Assembly (NCBI RefSeq): GCF_000003815.2
Contig: NC_049981.1
Location: 27,117,785-27,181,784, forward strand
DNA length: 64,000 nucleotides
From: Branchiostoma floridae
Lineage: Eukaryota; Chordata; Leptocardii; Amphioxiformes; Branchiostomatidae
Reading direction: 5' to 3'
A program made the translations under genes and the position numbers. A model generated the notes under the pieces. That model saw only the letters and a program-made list of their open reading frames with translations, was not told the DNA's origin and ran no database searches. Below are positions 25,201 through 34,914 of this stretch, in pieces. How positions within the stretch are numbered: the first letter of the stretch is position 1; each line of letters begins with the position of its first letter.

Positions 25201-28200
25201 TAACTGACTATGAAAGTGCTTTTAGATACATAAAATGGCCTGTGTGCTACCTGGACTTGACACTGCAGCAACCCCAGGTGACAAATTGCAACAGACCGCA
25301 TACTGTGTAATATTGTACATTACCGAGTGTTAAGTATAATTGCTCCCGCGTGGCAAGATCTAGACGAAACTCCGCAGCTGGAGGTATGAGTAATGATGTG
25401 GTCATAGCCCCTGATCATTGACCAAGGCTAGATAATTCGGCACACGGACCATCAAAACAAGGCCAGACTAAACGAGCAAAAAAAGATAAAACCCAACTTC
25501 TGCGCATCGTTTGTTCTGGCTCCTTTTACGTCTTTGCATAAAGAATGTAGCTATCTAGAGATGCATTATATATGGCCCCATTCAGTCGATAGTGACCATG
25601 ATGGAATTATGATTGACATCAGTCTTGCGGCATCGGCTGATATGACTAAACAACCTTATATGTGATTGACAGTCTCGTCCACATAGGGCACATGTTTAAG
25701 CTGACTCATTTTTCGTGCAAAGTTCGGATCCGCTTTTCTTCTGCACTGCGCATGTGCATAAGTCCAGATTCTCGCTCACAGGACAGTGTGTATCTCCAGC
25801 TGTATCGAACTGTCATTGGCAAAGTCCTCCTCATGTTTACGGTAATGGGAAAGAAAATATGCAGAATATCCAAAATCACATCGGAGCCAATTCGGATGCG
25901 CTGCGAGATAGTCATTCGAGACTGAACTGCCAAAGAAAGTACATTTGGCAAGTTAACATGAGTGCTAAAATCATGTCATAAAGCCCCGTTTAAGCCCCCT
26001 TTACAAATCAAGAATTTAGCTCGGCCGAGTTGTCAGCGCATGACCATGATGCCCACGAACAAATGGCAGAGTTTCTTCTCGCAGCGCATCCGAATTGGCT
26101 CGTAATTTAGAGCTCGCTGACAACTCGGCCGAGCTAAATTCTTGATTTGTAAAGGGGGCTTAACCACGCAGTCGTGAACAATCTTAGAACTGAGGAACCC
26201 GACAAACCATCAAGGTTTGCGAAGTAAGATTTATCAGACAGTACACATAAGACCGGCTCTATACACCTATGCACCAAACGGCGTGGGGACGACTTAAAGT
26301 TAACTAACACTTTAGTCGGATCAATATGCTCTTACATGCACCTCTCGCGCGCGGAGTTTGTTCTACGGCAGCCCCTGAAGATCGATGTCAAGACTAAGTC
26401 AAGACAAACAACAGCCCTGATAACGGCATCCGGCCACAAGGTGCCTTCCCCGATAACATAAAAGCGTAACAGTGGCGCTAAGTAGTTTTGATCGATCTTT
26501 ACACACGAATTTCACTTAAAAGCCATTTCCGTCCACTACATTGGGACATGTTGATCGAAACTGTTATATACACCTATGCACCAAACGGCGTGGGAACGAC
26601 TTAGTTAACTAACACTTTAGTCGGATCAATATGCTTTTACATGCACCCCTCGCACGCGGAGTTTGTCCTGCGTTTGTTTGAAATGTTGAAATGCGCCGCG
26701 CCCATTCTAATAACACCTTTAACCAAATTATCTAACTTACTACTTTCATCAGGGTCTTTTCCTCGGGAATGGAGTACAAGCCATATTGTTGCGTTGCACA
26801 AAAGTGGCACTAAAGATGATCCAAACAACTACAGAGGAACTTCTGTAATGAGCTGCCTGGCAAAGTTACTCACATCTGTTCTCAACACTCGACTGACCAT
26901 TTTCATAGATGAACACGCAATTATCTCCCCAAATCAGACAGGATTCAGAAAAAAACTTTGGAACACGGGACAACATTTTTGTTATCGATTCTCTAATAGA
27001 TAGTAGCGGTAACTCATTCATCTGGCACAGTAACAATGTTGATAGCAAACATGTATGTGTATTGCTAAGAAAGAGGCTCTCAGACGTGTACGTTCAAACT
27101 TCCCTTCACAACTTATCTGTCAATACTGGTGAGTTAAGATTGTATTTAACACAACAGTGACACAGTGAACGAATCCCGCAGCGACGCAAGCGTGACGCGA
27201 GTCTAGTGAAAGGGGACCATTTAAGTGAGCATAATTCAGCTAGCTTCTCTACCGGTGCATATCATCTGGTTTGTCTTTGTGGTCATGAATCTTGTACAAT
27301 AGTTCATATCTAGATCTAGGAATATGGCCGAAAAAGGGGATTCGCAGACGTACATCATCCAAAGCAGGAGAGCACACACGTTAAGCCTCGGTCTTAGATT
27401 TAATGGAAAAAATGGCGCGATGTGATTTGTCGCAAAATGTCATTACCAACTCAATACCACAAGCTGCGACATTTAGGCTCGGCAGAAAGTTTGCTTGAAA
27501 TGGTTCCGCAGAGCAATGATGACTCCAACCGTGCGCACGCTCACAGCGCGATAAAAAACTCAAATATCCGCCTATAAGAAAATTCGAAAGATTACGTACT
27601 CAACGAATTTCTGAAATAAAGAATTTTCTTTCATTTTATTGTCCTTCAAGTCATACCTTTACGTCTTGCGCAATATTCAAACTATAAAAAAAATTAAGAC
27701 TGTAAACAAATTCAATTTTCTCACTGCAGAGCAAAGTGGTCAGGGAGGTTGGAAATAGGATGGTATACCAAAAATAAGGTGTAGAGACCAGTTCTAAAGT
27801 CAAAACCGTTTTTTCTTCTTCTTGGACCTGTCCGAAAAAACAGACCCAAACAATCAGTTAAACGGGATTCGCCGATTCAAAAATCGGGGGCTTACCGGGC
27901 CAAGAAAATAACAAAAGTGAAGTCAAGTAGAATTTACAAAAATTTGTACTGCGTTTCTACAGTCAAACGTACTGAGACAGCTAGCCTTGTGTACATGAAT
28001 ATAGGATTTTAAAACACGGAACAGACGGTCGGATACTCCATCAAATAGATTCCTTTGTAGGCAATTGGACCATTGCTTTGAGTATCACAAGTATTCACAG
28101 ACAACCAGATGCTTTGGACCTGAACCTGAATTTTCTGTACTGGTATCCACTCCTACCAACAATAGATTATGAACGTTTGTAATTTTACATCTTATTCTTT

Positions 28201-31200
28201 GACTTTAACGTTATATTTACTTAGGCATTAATTTTCTGTATTCCGATCCTTTCCCATTTCCAGACGGGCCCCGGTCGAGATGTTTGCGGAAGCAACAAAT
28301 TAAAGTGTTTATAAAGGAATATACACAAATTGTACTCATAACAATTTTTTGTTACGTTGTTGGACTTTGTTACCTTTTATATAATTTTTTGTCGTTTCCA
28401 AAAGCTATCTGGTCGGGGCTCGGCCTGGTATTAGGACCTAAGACTCATCTGACCCGCCTAAGGGCTTTATCTCTAGCGGAGGTGTAATCTAGCAGTCTTT
28501 TTGCGTGACATACATCAGAACAAGGTCTAAAACATCTCTCAATGGGGTGATCTTGATGTAGATGGCGTCGATCCTTTAAAGGTTTTGACCTTTACAGTAT
28601 CTTGGTGCGTTTACTATTTTTACAAAGTAAATCAGAGCAGCCACGTCTCACCTATGAAATACTGTAATCTTGCCTATAGCTTACCGAGGGCAGCCAAAGT
28701 GCGCAACGCTAGTTTTAGTAAACATATGTAAGAAGAACTGACACAGGATCAACACTATCAGTTCTTTCCAGTGTTCAATGGACTCTCTGTTTCAAAGAAA
28801 TACGTCACCAACATATCACGGCTTGACAATTGAAGGCCTTGATGATAAGTGCAAAGGAATATTTGGATCGACGTCGACAGTATCGATGGCACATGCATGT
28901 TCAAAGCCATTTCACCAACACTGAAATTCACTGATTCACTGATAGAAATACTGCCTTTGATTAGCTGGAGCAAGCAACACGCCAACAGTCGATCAATGTC
29001 TCTTATATAACCTACTAGACAGGGCGTGCCTTTCAACGATCTCACCATAGCGAACCGTAATGGTCTGGCATTATAATGAGAGCACGGAGCCAGAAATCAT
29101 GTCCGTAAGCTGAAGACGTGAATGTAAATCAGAGTTGAAAGAAACATGCAGCTTCCTAATGTAATGATGTCTCGGTGGAGTTCATTCCGCCATTTAAAGA
29201 CAAACATTAACAAACCCATTAACTTGTAGCCGGAAGTAACTGATGGCGGTTTACCTGGCGTCAGTCAATCAACATGTACTCGTATAACGGAGACGATCCA
29301 TACATGGTGTTTGCACATATCTACGTTACGCAAAAAAACAACAACAACATATCAATGGATCAATTTTCAGATCTGTGAGTGGGAGGCCCCGGATGCCGTA
29401 GGCCTCAGGTCGGCCCGATATCTCAATGTAGTTCTAGTGAATCCTTGCATGGTCAGAGAGATTCCCTGGCCTTTGTAGTCTTGACCATGAACAAATAGTG
29501 GATCTCCGCAGCGGCCCAGCTAATGGTCTTGAAGCTTCCGAGTGCAGAGAAATAATTACTGTTCTGCGGTCCAACTTTGTCCTTCTGATATACCGAACAG
29601 GAAAACAAACCCTCTGCGTGCTACTTGAAGTGTATATTAGTTATATCCTGATAATATCTGCTGCTGTAGATCAGTTTACATCTTCATCACGTTTCGCCTT
29701 GATGTCGCCTCGACCCGCCTCGTAGCTCTGAAACCACTTCACTCCACATGGCCTGTTAAATAATTCTAACCATGCCAGAATAGGATGTATAATTTACGGC
29801 TCGATCGCAGACTACAGATTATTTTCTCTAGTCCTTGGTCTTTTAGTCTAGTGGTCAATCTTCAGCCTGCATGGCAATCTTAAATCAACTGTCCATTATG
29901 GCGGCTGGACCGGAGACATACTTTACGAAGGGAGAATAACTTTAAGTACTGTTAGAATAGTTGACATTAGATGACCTTACGGATGGTTGGTAAATGCCGG
30001 ACCGCGGCTGGAGGTTTTATCTGATCTATCATGTATGTATGTTTAGACGTCTAGCCCGATGTAAGAAGTAATTGCCACTAAAACACAGTGGTTATCATGA
30101 TTGGGAGATATCTGTGCTGATTTTGCATCTTGGGAAAAGAAAGTCAGTTTATTTAAGGAATTGTGTGTGTTTGTGTGTATGAACATGTATGTGCACATCA
30201 AGCACAAAATGTGTGTAGCATCTAGCACAAAATGCGAAATGGCAAAATGTTACGATGGCCTTACATGAGGATTTGACTGAGGCGAGCCCCTTTTACCATT
30301 AGACAAAGCCTCATCATCATCACCATCATTTCGGGTGGCTTGCCTGAGACGATACAGAATTACATCGGGTCCCGAATGGTCATTGCGAACGATCCAATGG
30401 TCTTTACCACAAACCCATGGAACAAAAGACATAACGACTTATGAAGTCTCCTGGTGCAAAGTATAATGGCCCAATGTTACAATGATTGTATTGGTATAAT
30501 AGTCAGTACGTGACTGGGTGTGTGTGTGTGTGTCGCATGGCTTCTCAACGTTCCACCTTTTGTTCATGGGCCAACAATGTCGTCTACTATCAAAGACGAG
30601 TGTGGGGTAAATAAAGGACAGAACGTTTAGGCCCCCATTCCACTAGGAATTTGCCTATAGCGGTGAGGGCGTGGTGGGACCGCCAAGGTCGCATGTGAGC
30701 GCGATGATCATGAGATCGCGGTGGGAGTGCCATCGTCGCCAAGATCGACATTGATCACCTCGGCGACAGCATGAAAACGTGTCGTGCCATCGCCGTAAGA
30801 GCGGCGACGATGGCGATGCAACGATGAGTTGTCATGACCTATGTGACCGCGCCCTTAAGTAATCTGTCGAATCTTTGGCAGCCGCAAAAGTCGCCGATCT
30901 TTGGGTTTTTCGTCGCGCTGAGAGCGCGCTGGAGTCGCCGGAGAAATTCCCCTAGGGTAGCTTTTTCTGGCGTAGTGGCGCTCTCATGGCGATGAGACAA
31001 ATTTTCCATGGCAGCGAGAGCGCCGTCAAGTGGAATGGGGGTATTAATGGAGCTAAATATTCTCCGTGAGGAAGTCATTTGTATCCGAAGGACACCTTTC
31101 TCTCATTACTGACACATTGCAAGTGGTAATAGCCAGGCTACATTATTGCCATCTCATCTCCTCATATCCTTTAGTCTGACTAATTGACCGTTGGCAATTG

Positions 31201-33364
31201 GAGCGCCACAGAGGATCTGGCAACCGCTTTTCTTCATCCCTCTTGGTTTTCCTATTTCTCTCAGCGTTTTACTTGCATGCCTCATACTTCATTCTCTGAT
31301 ATATCATCCTCCCATACCGTATTTCCCGTTGCCTGCCCCCGTTTCTTCCTCCCTCCTTGCAGTGTTTTTGCTGGTCCCGATTACCGTGACACATGGCCGC
31401 ACCACTTCAGTTTTCTTTATTTTACTGTGTTTAGGAGTACTTCGTACGGATCTGGACCGATCTTTTGTTTTTCTCCATTCCGTACTCTAGCATTTGAGAT
31501 GCGGTCTCGGTATATGATCCCCAAAAATCTTTCGTAACCATTTCATCTCTGTACATGTGGTCTTGTCTCCAGTTTTGCTCTCAGGGCCCAGGATTCACAA
31601 GCGTACAGGAATAAGGGGGTAACCAGGGATCGCATCAGTCCTAGAGCTGAGCTTGATATTCTTATCATGATTGACCTCGGGTGCACGTGTACACGCTCAC
31701 GCTCTTCTTTGCCTAGGCCTCAACACATATCCTACAATGGAGTCATTCCACGTACAAACACGTCATAAAGGTTTTAAAGCCCCCCTTTGCAATATCCACG
31801 GAGCATCCACGCATATCCGCATAGAAACTCCCGGGAAGAATACCATAAATGGAAACGACATCTAATCCACTGGAGTCACTATCAAGTTCCATTTTGACGA
31901 CACAACGCTGACACATTTGGGTACATTTTAAACCCATCCCATTTCTTAGATAAGATGAGGACACGGTGTCTGATGGCATAAACAATTAATTCTCAATACA
32001 CAACGAACCAGCTGATACGGAGGCATAAGCCAGATAAGTACGCTTGCTATTTAAGATTTTCTATTACCATTTTCAGTATATCCCTTGGTAACGATTATCA
32101 GCAGATAAATACAGAAAAGGTTAGAGCTCAGGTTGGTTCAGCCTGAGGCATGCGCAAGGAAAACGTTTAACTTGGGTGGGACTGATGGATCAGTGTACAG
32201 AGGATTTGTACTATTTGTGGTGAATGTGTGAGCATTGATGGATACAAACGTACGGAGCGGAGAATGCGTGCTAGTGCAAAGTACACAGTGGCAGGTGGCT
32301 GGCCAGATAATATTAGATAGTTGGGTGGATGGATGGATAGTTGGGTGGATGGATGGATTGGTGGCTGGCTGGATGGATTGGTGGGTGGCTGGATGGATTG
32401 GTGGGTGGCTGGATGGATTGGTGGGTGGCTGGATGGATTGGTGGGTGGGTGGATGGATGAATTGATAAGATCTTGAATGATATAAAGGACAGGTGCTATT
32501 TAGCAGGTTACCAAGTGGGAGAACATTTTTTTTTCTTATGTTCCTTTACCGTTTCATCAAAACGTGGGCATGAATCGCTGGCATCTTTGAAAATCTAACA
32601 GGACTCTAACGTTCACATGACAACTTTTGCTTATCACCATATTGCAGTCATGTTCTAAAGAAACAAACAAACTCATAACTCATTAGCATCGGGAAATACA
32701 TTACCACCATAACAATATATGTTTCACATAGCAACAGTTATGATCGATTGGATTCTATTATCTACACATCGCACGATGTGATCATAATGCCAAGACGCCA
32801 CTCCCAGGTAGAGTTCTCCCCACTTGTACGGAAACGAGCTTCTCTAAAGCGATAAGTAGGGTTATAATCAGACAAGCCTTAACAGTGACGGTGCAATTTA
32901 TAAATACCTTGAATGAAGGTGTTGAATCGGCACATGAAGTCACCGAATATCCAGTTGGCGGTCTGGTCATGCACCAGATGGATCCACATGCAGAACATGG
33001 CGATGAGCAGGTCGGCCACGGCCAGGTTCATGATGTAGAAGTTGGTCGGCGTCCACATCGTCTTGGTGGCGACGACGATACAGATGACTGTGGCGTTGCC
33101 GAGAAGAGCTATCAAAAACACCAGGGCGTAGACGAGAATCTTGACGGTAGTTTCAGCGGAGGTGGGGTACTCGAACCCAGGGAAGGCGAAGAGGCGGTTG
33201 GTGTGGTTCCCGTAGCTGGAGGAGTTCAGTAGAAATGTCGCATTGTGAGGACCGTCAGAGCTCGAATCCCATCCTGTGGGAGCAGCCAGGGTTGCGTTTG
33301 GAAACAGGTCGGTCATTTTGGCTGTTGCGTTCGGGCAGTTCCTCTCCTCAGCCCGACAAAACAT
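18990..33364 (-). CDS. Class A neuropeptide-type GPCR, gene 1 (five exons, 406 aa)
   Basis: Five exons join in frame: 33364-32908, 22191-21983, 21571-21371, 20317-20219, 19244-18990. All introns are GT-AG; the first is phase 1, the others phase 0. The product is a plasma-membrane seven-helix receptor, presumably G-protein coupled and peptide-activated. Hallmarks: five N-glycosylation sequons (N12, N23, N41, N47, N53); TM1 GN (N90); TM2 NLAVAD (D118); Cys145 and Cys225 for the extracellular disulfide; MDRF (168-171) in place of DRY; TM4 W195; TM5 P251; TM6 FFICWTPY (301-308); TM7 NPIIY (345-349); Cys368 as a possible palmitoylation site. An in-frame TAG lies ten codons before the first ATG. 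The ATG at 33316 (residue 17) has a better Kozak context (A at -3) and may be the real start, giving 390 aa. The ECL2 ExWP motif and LWxKK at the TM5 end resemble QRFP/NPFF receptors. Subfamily and ligand are inference. Confidence 0.93.
19703..19923. mobile_element. MITE family M1, intact copy in intron 4
   Basis: 221 bp with about 45-bp terminal inverted repeats starting GGTGCACTCTCACTGCACTT and ending GTGCAGTGAGAATGCGCC. Each arm has its own internal palindrome around CAAGCTTG. Target duplication unclear. Confidence 0.75.
20219..20317 (-). CDS. GPCR gene 1, exon 4 (TM6)
   Basis: 99 bp, residues 290-322. Acceptor TTTGCAG and donor AAG|GTAAAG, phase 0 on both sides. Contains [20 protein letters not shown] with the FxxCWxPY toggle-switch motif. 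It joins in frame to the basic KTKRK end of exon 3, giving a normal ICL3-TM6 junction. No counterpart for gene 2 was found in the window. Confidence 0.92.
21371..21571 (-). CDS. GPCR gene 1, exon 3 (ECL2, TM5, ICL3)
   Basis: 201 bp, residues 223-289, both borders in phase 0. Acceptor CTGCTAG and donor AAG|GTCTCT. It opens with [10 protein letters not shown] (disulfide Cys225 and the ExWP motif frequent in NPFF/QRFP-type receptors), then TM5 with P251, then LWNKKTPG and a basic loop ending KTKRK. The gene 2 counterpart has exactly the same length and about 67% identity (45 of 67 by hand count). Confidence 0.93.
21983..22191 (-). CDS. GPCR gene 1, exon 2 (TM3-TM4)
   Basis: 209 bp, residues 153-222. 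Acceptor TTTTGACAG and donor GAG|GTAGGT. Contains the end of TM3 with MDRF followed by [14 protein letters not shown] in the second intracellular loop, then TM4 with W195 and P204, then the start of the second extracellular loop. The following intron is only 411 bp. In the 55 codons visible in both genes it is about 75% identical to the matching exon of gene 2 at 48.3 kb (my hand count, 41 of 55). Confidence 0.93.
22330..22450 (-). mobile_element. SINE body fragment in intron 1 of GPCR gene 1
   Basis: The minus strand reads GTTGTGTTCTTGGGAAATGC, then ACTTTACATGACTTT and GGTACCTGACTTTGGCTG, matching the SINE body. It underlies an apparent 139-codon plus-strand open frame, which is therefore not a gene. 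Confidence 0.6.
25994..26159. mobile_element. TTAA-flanked MITE with 45-bp perfect inverted repeats (piggyBac-like)
   Basis: 166 bp, bounded by TTAA (25990-25993 and 26160-26163). The terminal repeats start GCCCCCTTTACAAATCAAGA and match perfectly for 45 bp, so the transcript would be a strong hairpin. TTAA specificity suggests piggyBac mobilisation, though some other families also use TTAA. It lies in intron 1 of GPCR gene 1. Confidence 0.75.
26259..26361 (+). repeat. Direct repeat, copy 1 (about 100 bp)
   Basis: Contains CACCTATGCACCAAACGGCG and ACACTTTAGTCGGATCAATA; matches 26567-26666 with few differences, 308 bp apart. Confidence 0.85.
26567..26666 (+). repeat. Direct repeat, copy 2 (about 100 bp)
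   Basis: Second copy of the unit at 26259. The LINE RT fragment starts immediately after it. Confidence 0.85.
26670..27005 (+). mobile_element. LINE RT fragment (fingers region), frameshifted
   Basis: Reads [41 protein letters not shown] and SPNQTGFRK, the N-terminal RT motifs of CR1/jockey-type LINEs (rendered in pieces). A one-base slip in the A-run near 26949-26956 moves the frame to [16 protein letters not shown]. The catalytic FxDxxxA region is missing. It lies in intron 1 of GPCR gene 1, directly after the second copy of a 100-bp direct repeat. Confidence 0.8.
27170..27222 (+). mobile_element. MITE family M1, right-arm fragment
   Basis: CGCAGCGACGCAAGCGTGAC followed by GCGAGTCTAGTGAAAGGGGACC matches the right arm of the intron 4 copy. 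An inverted internal piece of the same family lies at 27575-27660 (AACGAATTTCTGAAATAAAG). Confidence 0.6.
27776..28155 (-). mobile_element. hAT-like MITE (380 bp)
   Basis: The same family as 17400-17800 in reverse: AAGGTGTAGAGACCAGT at one end, GTACTGGTATCCACTCCTA at the other. Flanked by CCAAAAAT and CCAACAAT, a one-mismatch 8-bp duplication. The DNA on both sides also matches the DNA around the 36.5-kb copy, so host element and passenger are homologous at both places. Confidence 0.7.
28262..28450 (+). repeat. Dispersed repeat with GGGCCC-type ends
   Basis: GGGCCCCGGTCGAGATGTTT with GCGGAAGCAACAAAT, and at the far side CTGGTCGGGGCTCGG. A second copy is at 13675-13815 (GGGGCCCGTCCGCGGGATGT / CCGACCGGGTCCCGGG). 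Probably a degraded TIR element. Confidence 0.45.
30631..31041. mobile_element. GC-rich MITE (411 bp) in intron 1
   Basis: Begins GCCCCCATTCCACTAGG and ends CAAGTGGAATGGGGG. The interior is unusually GC-rich, with many CATCGCC/GGCGATG motifs against AT-rich surroundings. Target duplication not clear. A relative starts at 46107. The minus-strand 79-codon frame is a by-product. Confidence 0.65.
31175..31640 (-). mobile_element. RTE-like LINE ORF C-terminus, decayed
   Basis: The minus strand, through several stops and shifts, reads [20 protein letters not shown], then [10 protein letters not shown], then Arg/Gly-rich and Trp-containing pieces and VARSSVAPQLPTVN. The order LYxCESWxLR ... LxWxGHVxR ... 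RGRxRxxW is typical of the end of RTE/L2-type ORFs. Several open plus-strand frames here are its antisense shadows. Confidence 0.65.
32321..32460 (+). repeat. Minisatellite, 20-bp unit, seven units
   Basis: Seven consecutive units of exactly 20 bp; the commonest is GTGGGTGGCTGGATGGATTG (three identical copies). It lies in intron 1 about 450 bp from exon 1. The open frame coding Trp/Gly/Asp repeats is an artefact. Confidence 0.95.
32908..33364 (-). CDS. GPCR gene 1, exon 1 (N-terminus, TM1, TM2, start of TM3)
   Basis: Codes residues 1-152 plus the first base of codon 153. A Ser/Thr/Asn-rich extracellular tail with five NxS/T sequons precedes TM1 (about 72-98, GN motif) and TM2 (about 108-130, NLAVADLL). 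[10 protein letters not shown] carries the disulfide Cys145. The exon ends CAAG|GTATTT, a good donor, and the split Gly codon is completed by exon 2. There is no signal peptide, which is usual for class A receptors. The ATG at 33316 is a stronger start than the one at 33364. Confidence 0.92.
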
Positions 33365-34914
33365 GTGCCATTGCCCGGCACAGTGTGCGGCCTAATGTCG
33401 ACCGTCAGGTTATATGCGTTGCCAATATCTTACTCCACACTCATCTATGAGCTGTCCGGGTATTTACGACAGTGCCACCGACAGGCGACAGGAGGGCAAC
33501 CCTGCAAGGCAATCCACGGGTAAATATTAAGCAAAAGGGACGTTAAGTCAATGAAGAGCGTATTTCTTATTAACAACCATGTCCTTGGTCAATAAAATGT
33601 TAGAATACATATTCACCTTCTGTCAATACTTGATCTTAACGGTCAGGAAGTTAGTTGGATCTGTCCCCCGCACTCTTGATAGTTAATACCACCAATATGT
33701 CAGGCTAAGCGAGTTGCACACTTACAGTATCGGAGAAATAAAAGGTGTTCCTGGGTGAACCGCACGGTGCTCGAGATCGGGCTGCTCTCCGCAGCCGCGG
33801 CTTCCAGCGATCAACGCCAGTCGCGCTCCAGCTGGGCTTCTTAAACCTCTGGCTAAGACGCCCACGCACCCGTTTCCAGGGCAATTCGGAGACGCTTCGA
33901 TCTCCTCAATCTGCACAAACCCGGTTTTATCGCTGAAGTAAGGGGCGTGGTCAATTTGCAAAGGATGCCGGTCCGCTTGGTCAATCGCTACCACTCAGTC
34001 TCGTAGACAAAGAACGGTAATTTCCATTCGTATTCTTGTACATGGGAATTATGGTAAAAAGAGCTTATCAAAAGGCACCCCCTACCTGGAGCTAAGTCTA
34101 TGAAAGACTAACGTTAACATTCTGGGGTAAAACTAACAGTCAGGTGATCCCAGAGTACCGGGGGTTACTTGATTACACCCACTCCCTGACTACATCCAAG
34201 CAGCCTTCTTCTAGAGCGTTACCGTCACCCCCAAATGCCAAAAAATTGTTTTTTTTTTTCAACGTGGTAAAAAGCCAGCAACCCTTAACTTTAACATCCA
34301 GCTAGAAAATACCAACATTTCTAAAGAAAAGAAGACCTGTCACCTGGTTTTAAAAGGCTATTTGAGTAGACTGAAATTGACGCTACGTGGATTTCAGCTT
34401 CAAGCTTTGACCTTTGCCATAGTAATTCTCTCATCTTATGTAAATTAGAGGGGTTATTCGATATAAAAGCACACATGTAACAGCAGCTGCTGGAATTAAA
34501 ACACTTGCGTTTGCTAGATGAGAACAACCATCAACTTGAAGTCTTAATTAAGTAACGCCAAGACTAAAAGCTGAAAGCAAAATTGCGAGCGAGCAGCTAC
34601 AAATTAGTGCACCAGACACCAGCCAATGTTATGTTACTGATCCTGAATACGTGGTGTACATATTTGGTCCAATCATTGTCACAGCTTCAAGGTAAGTGTC
34701 ATACCATGAAATAGGAGCCCAACATCTGCTATTTTTGGAGGCTGGGGGAAATACATAACATGTTTGTTCAAGTCAACCGAGTAGATATTATCCTGGGTAC
34801 CATCTGGATAGTAGTTCGCTCCTATGTTCGCTTCTATTGCCATAATATGAAAATATGAATGATAATATGAAGAATGATATGAATAGCGGAGAAGCGACTT
34901 TATATAGTGTATAA
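33365..34914. other. 5' flank of GPCR gene 1
   Basis: Would hold the promoter and 5' UTR. No TATA box can be assigned. GC is raised between 33.0 and 33.95 kb. The open frames here are short and unrecognised. Confidence 0.5.

Larger units (their letters stand above)
22192..32907 (-). other. Intron 1 of GPCR gene 1 (10.7 kb, repeat-filled)
   Basis: Runs from donor GTATTT to acceptor TTTTGACAG. It holds a SINE remnant (22.3 kb), a TTAA-flanked MITE (26.0 kb), a 100-bp direct repeat and LINE RT fragment (26.3-27.0 kb), MITE and hAT-like pieces (27.2-28.2 kb), a GC-rich MITE (30.6 kb), an RTE-like LINE tail (31.2 kb) and a minisatellite (32.3 kb). I see no further coding exon; open frames near 24.5-25.3 and 28.8-29.0 kb resemble nothing I recognise. 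Confidence 0.85.

Noticed and set aside
31184-31537. Plus-strand 117- and 99-codon frames
   Set aside because: Antisense of the decayed RTE-like LINE; the minus strand shows the recognisable LINE text.
32235-32465. Open frame with Trp/Gly/Asp repeats
   Set aside because: Produced by the 20-bp minisatellite; repeat translation, not a protein.
32885-33232. Plus-strand 115-codon frame opposite GPCR exon 1
   Set aside because: Antisense shadow of the GC-rich exon; the minus-strand frame carries all the receptor motifs.
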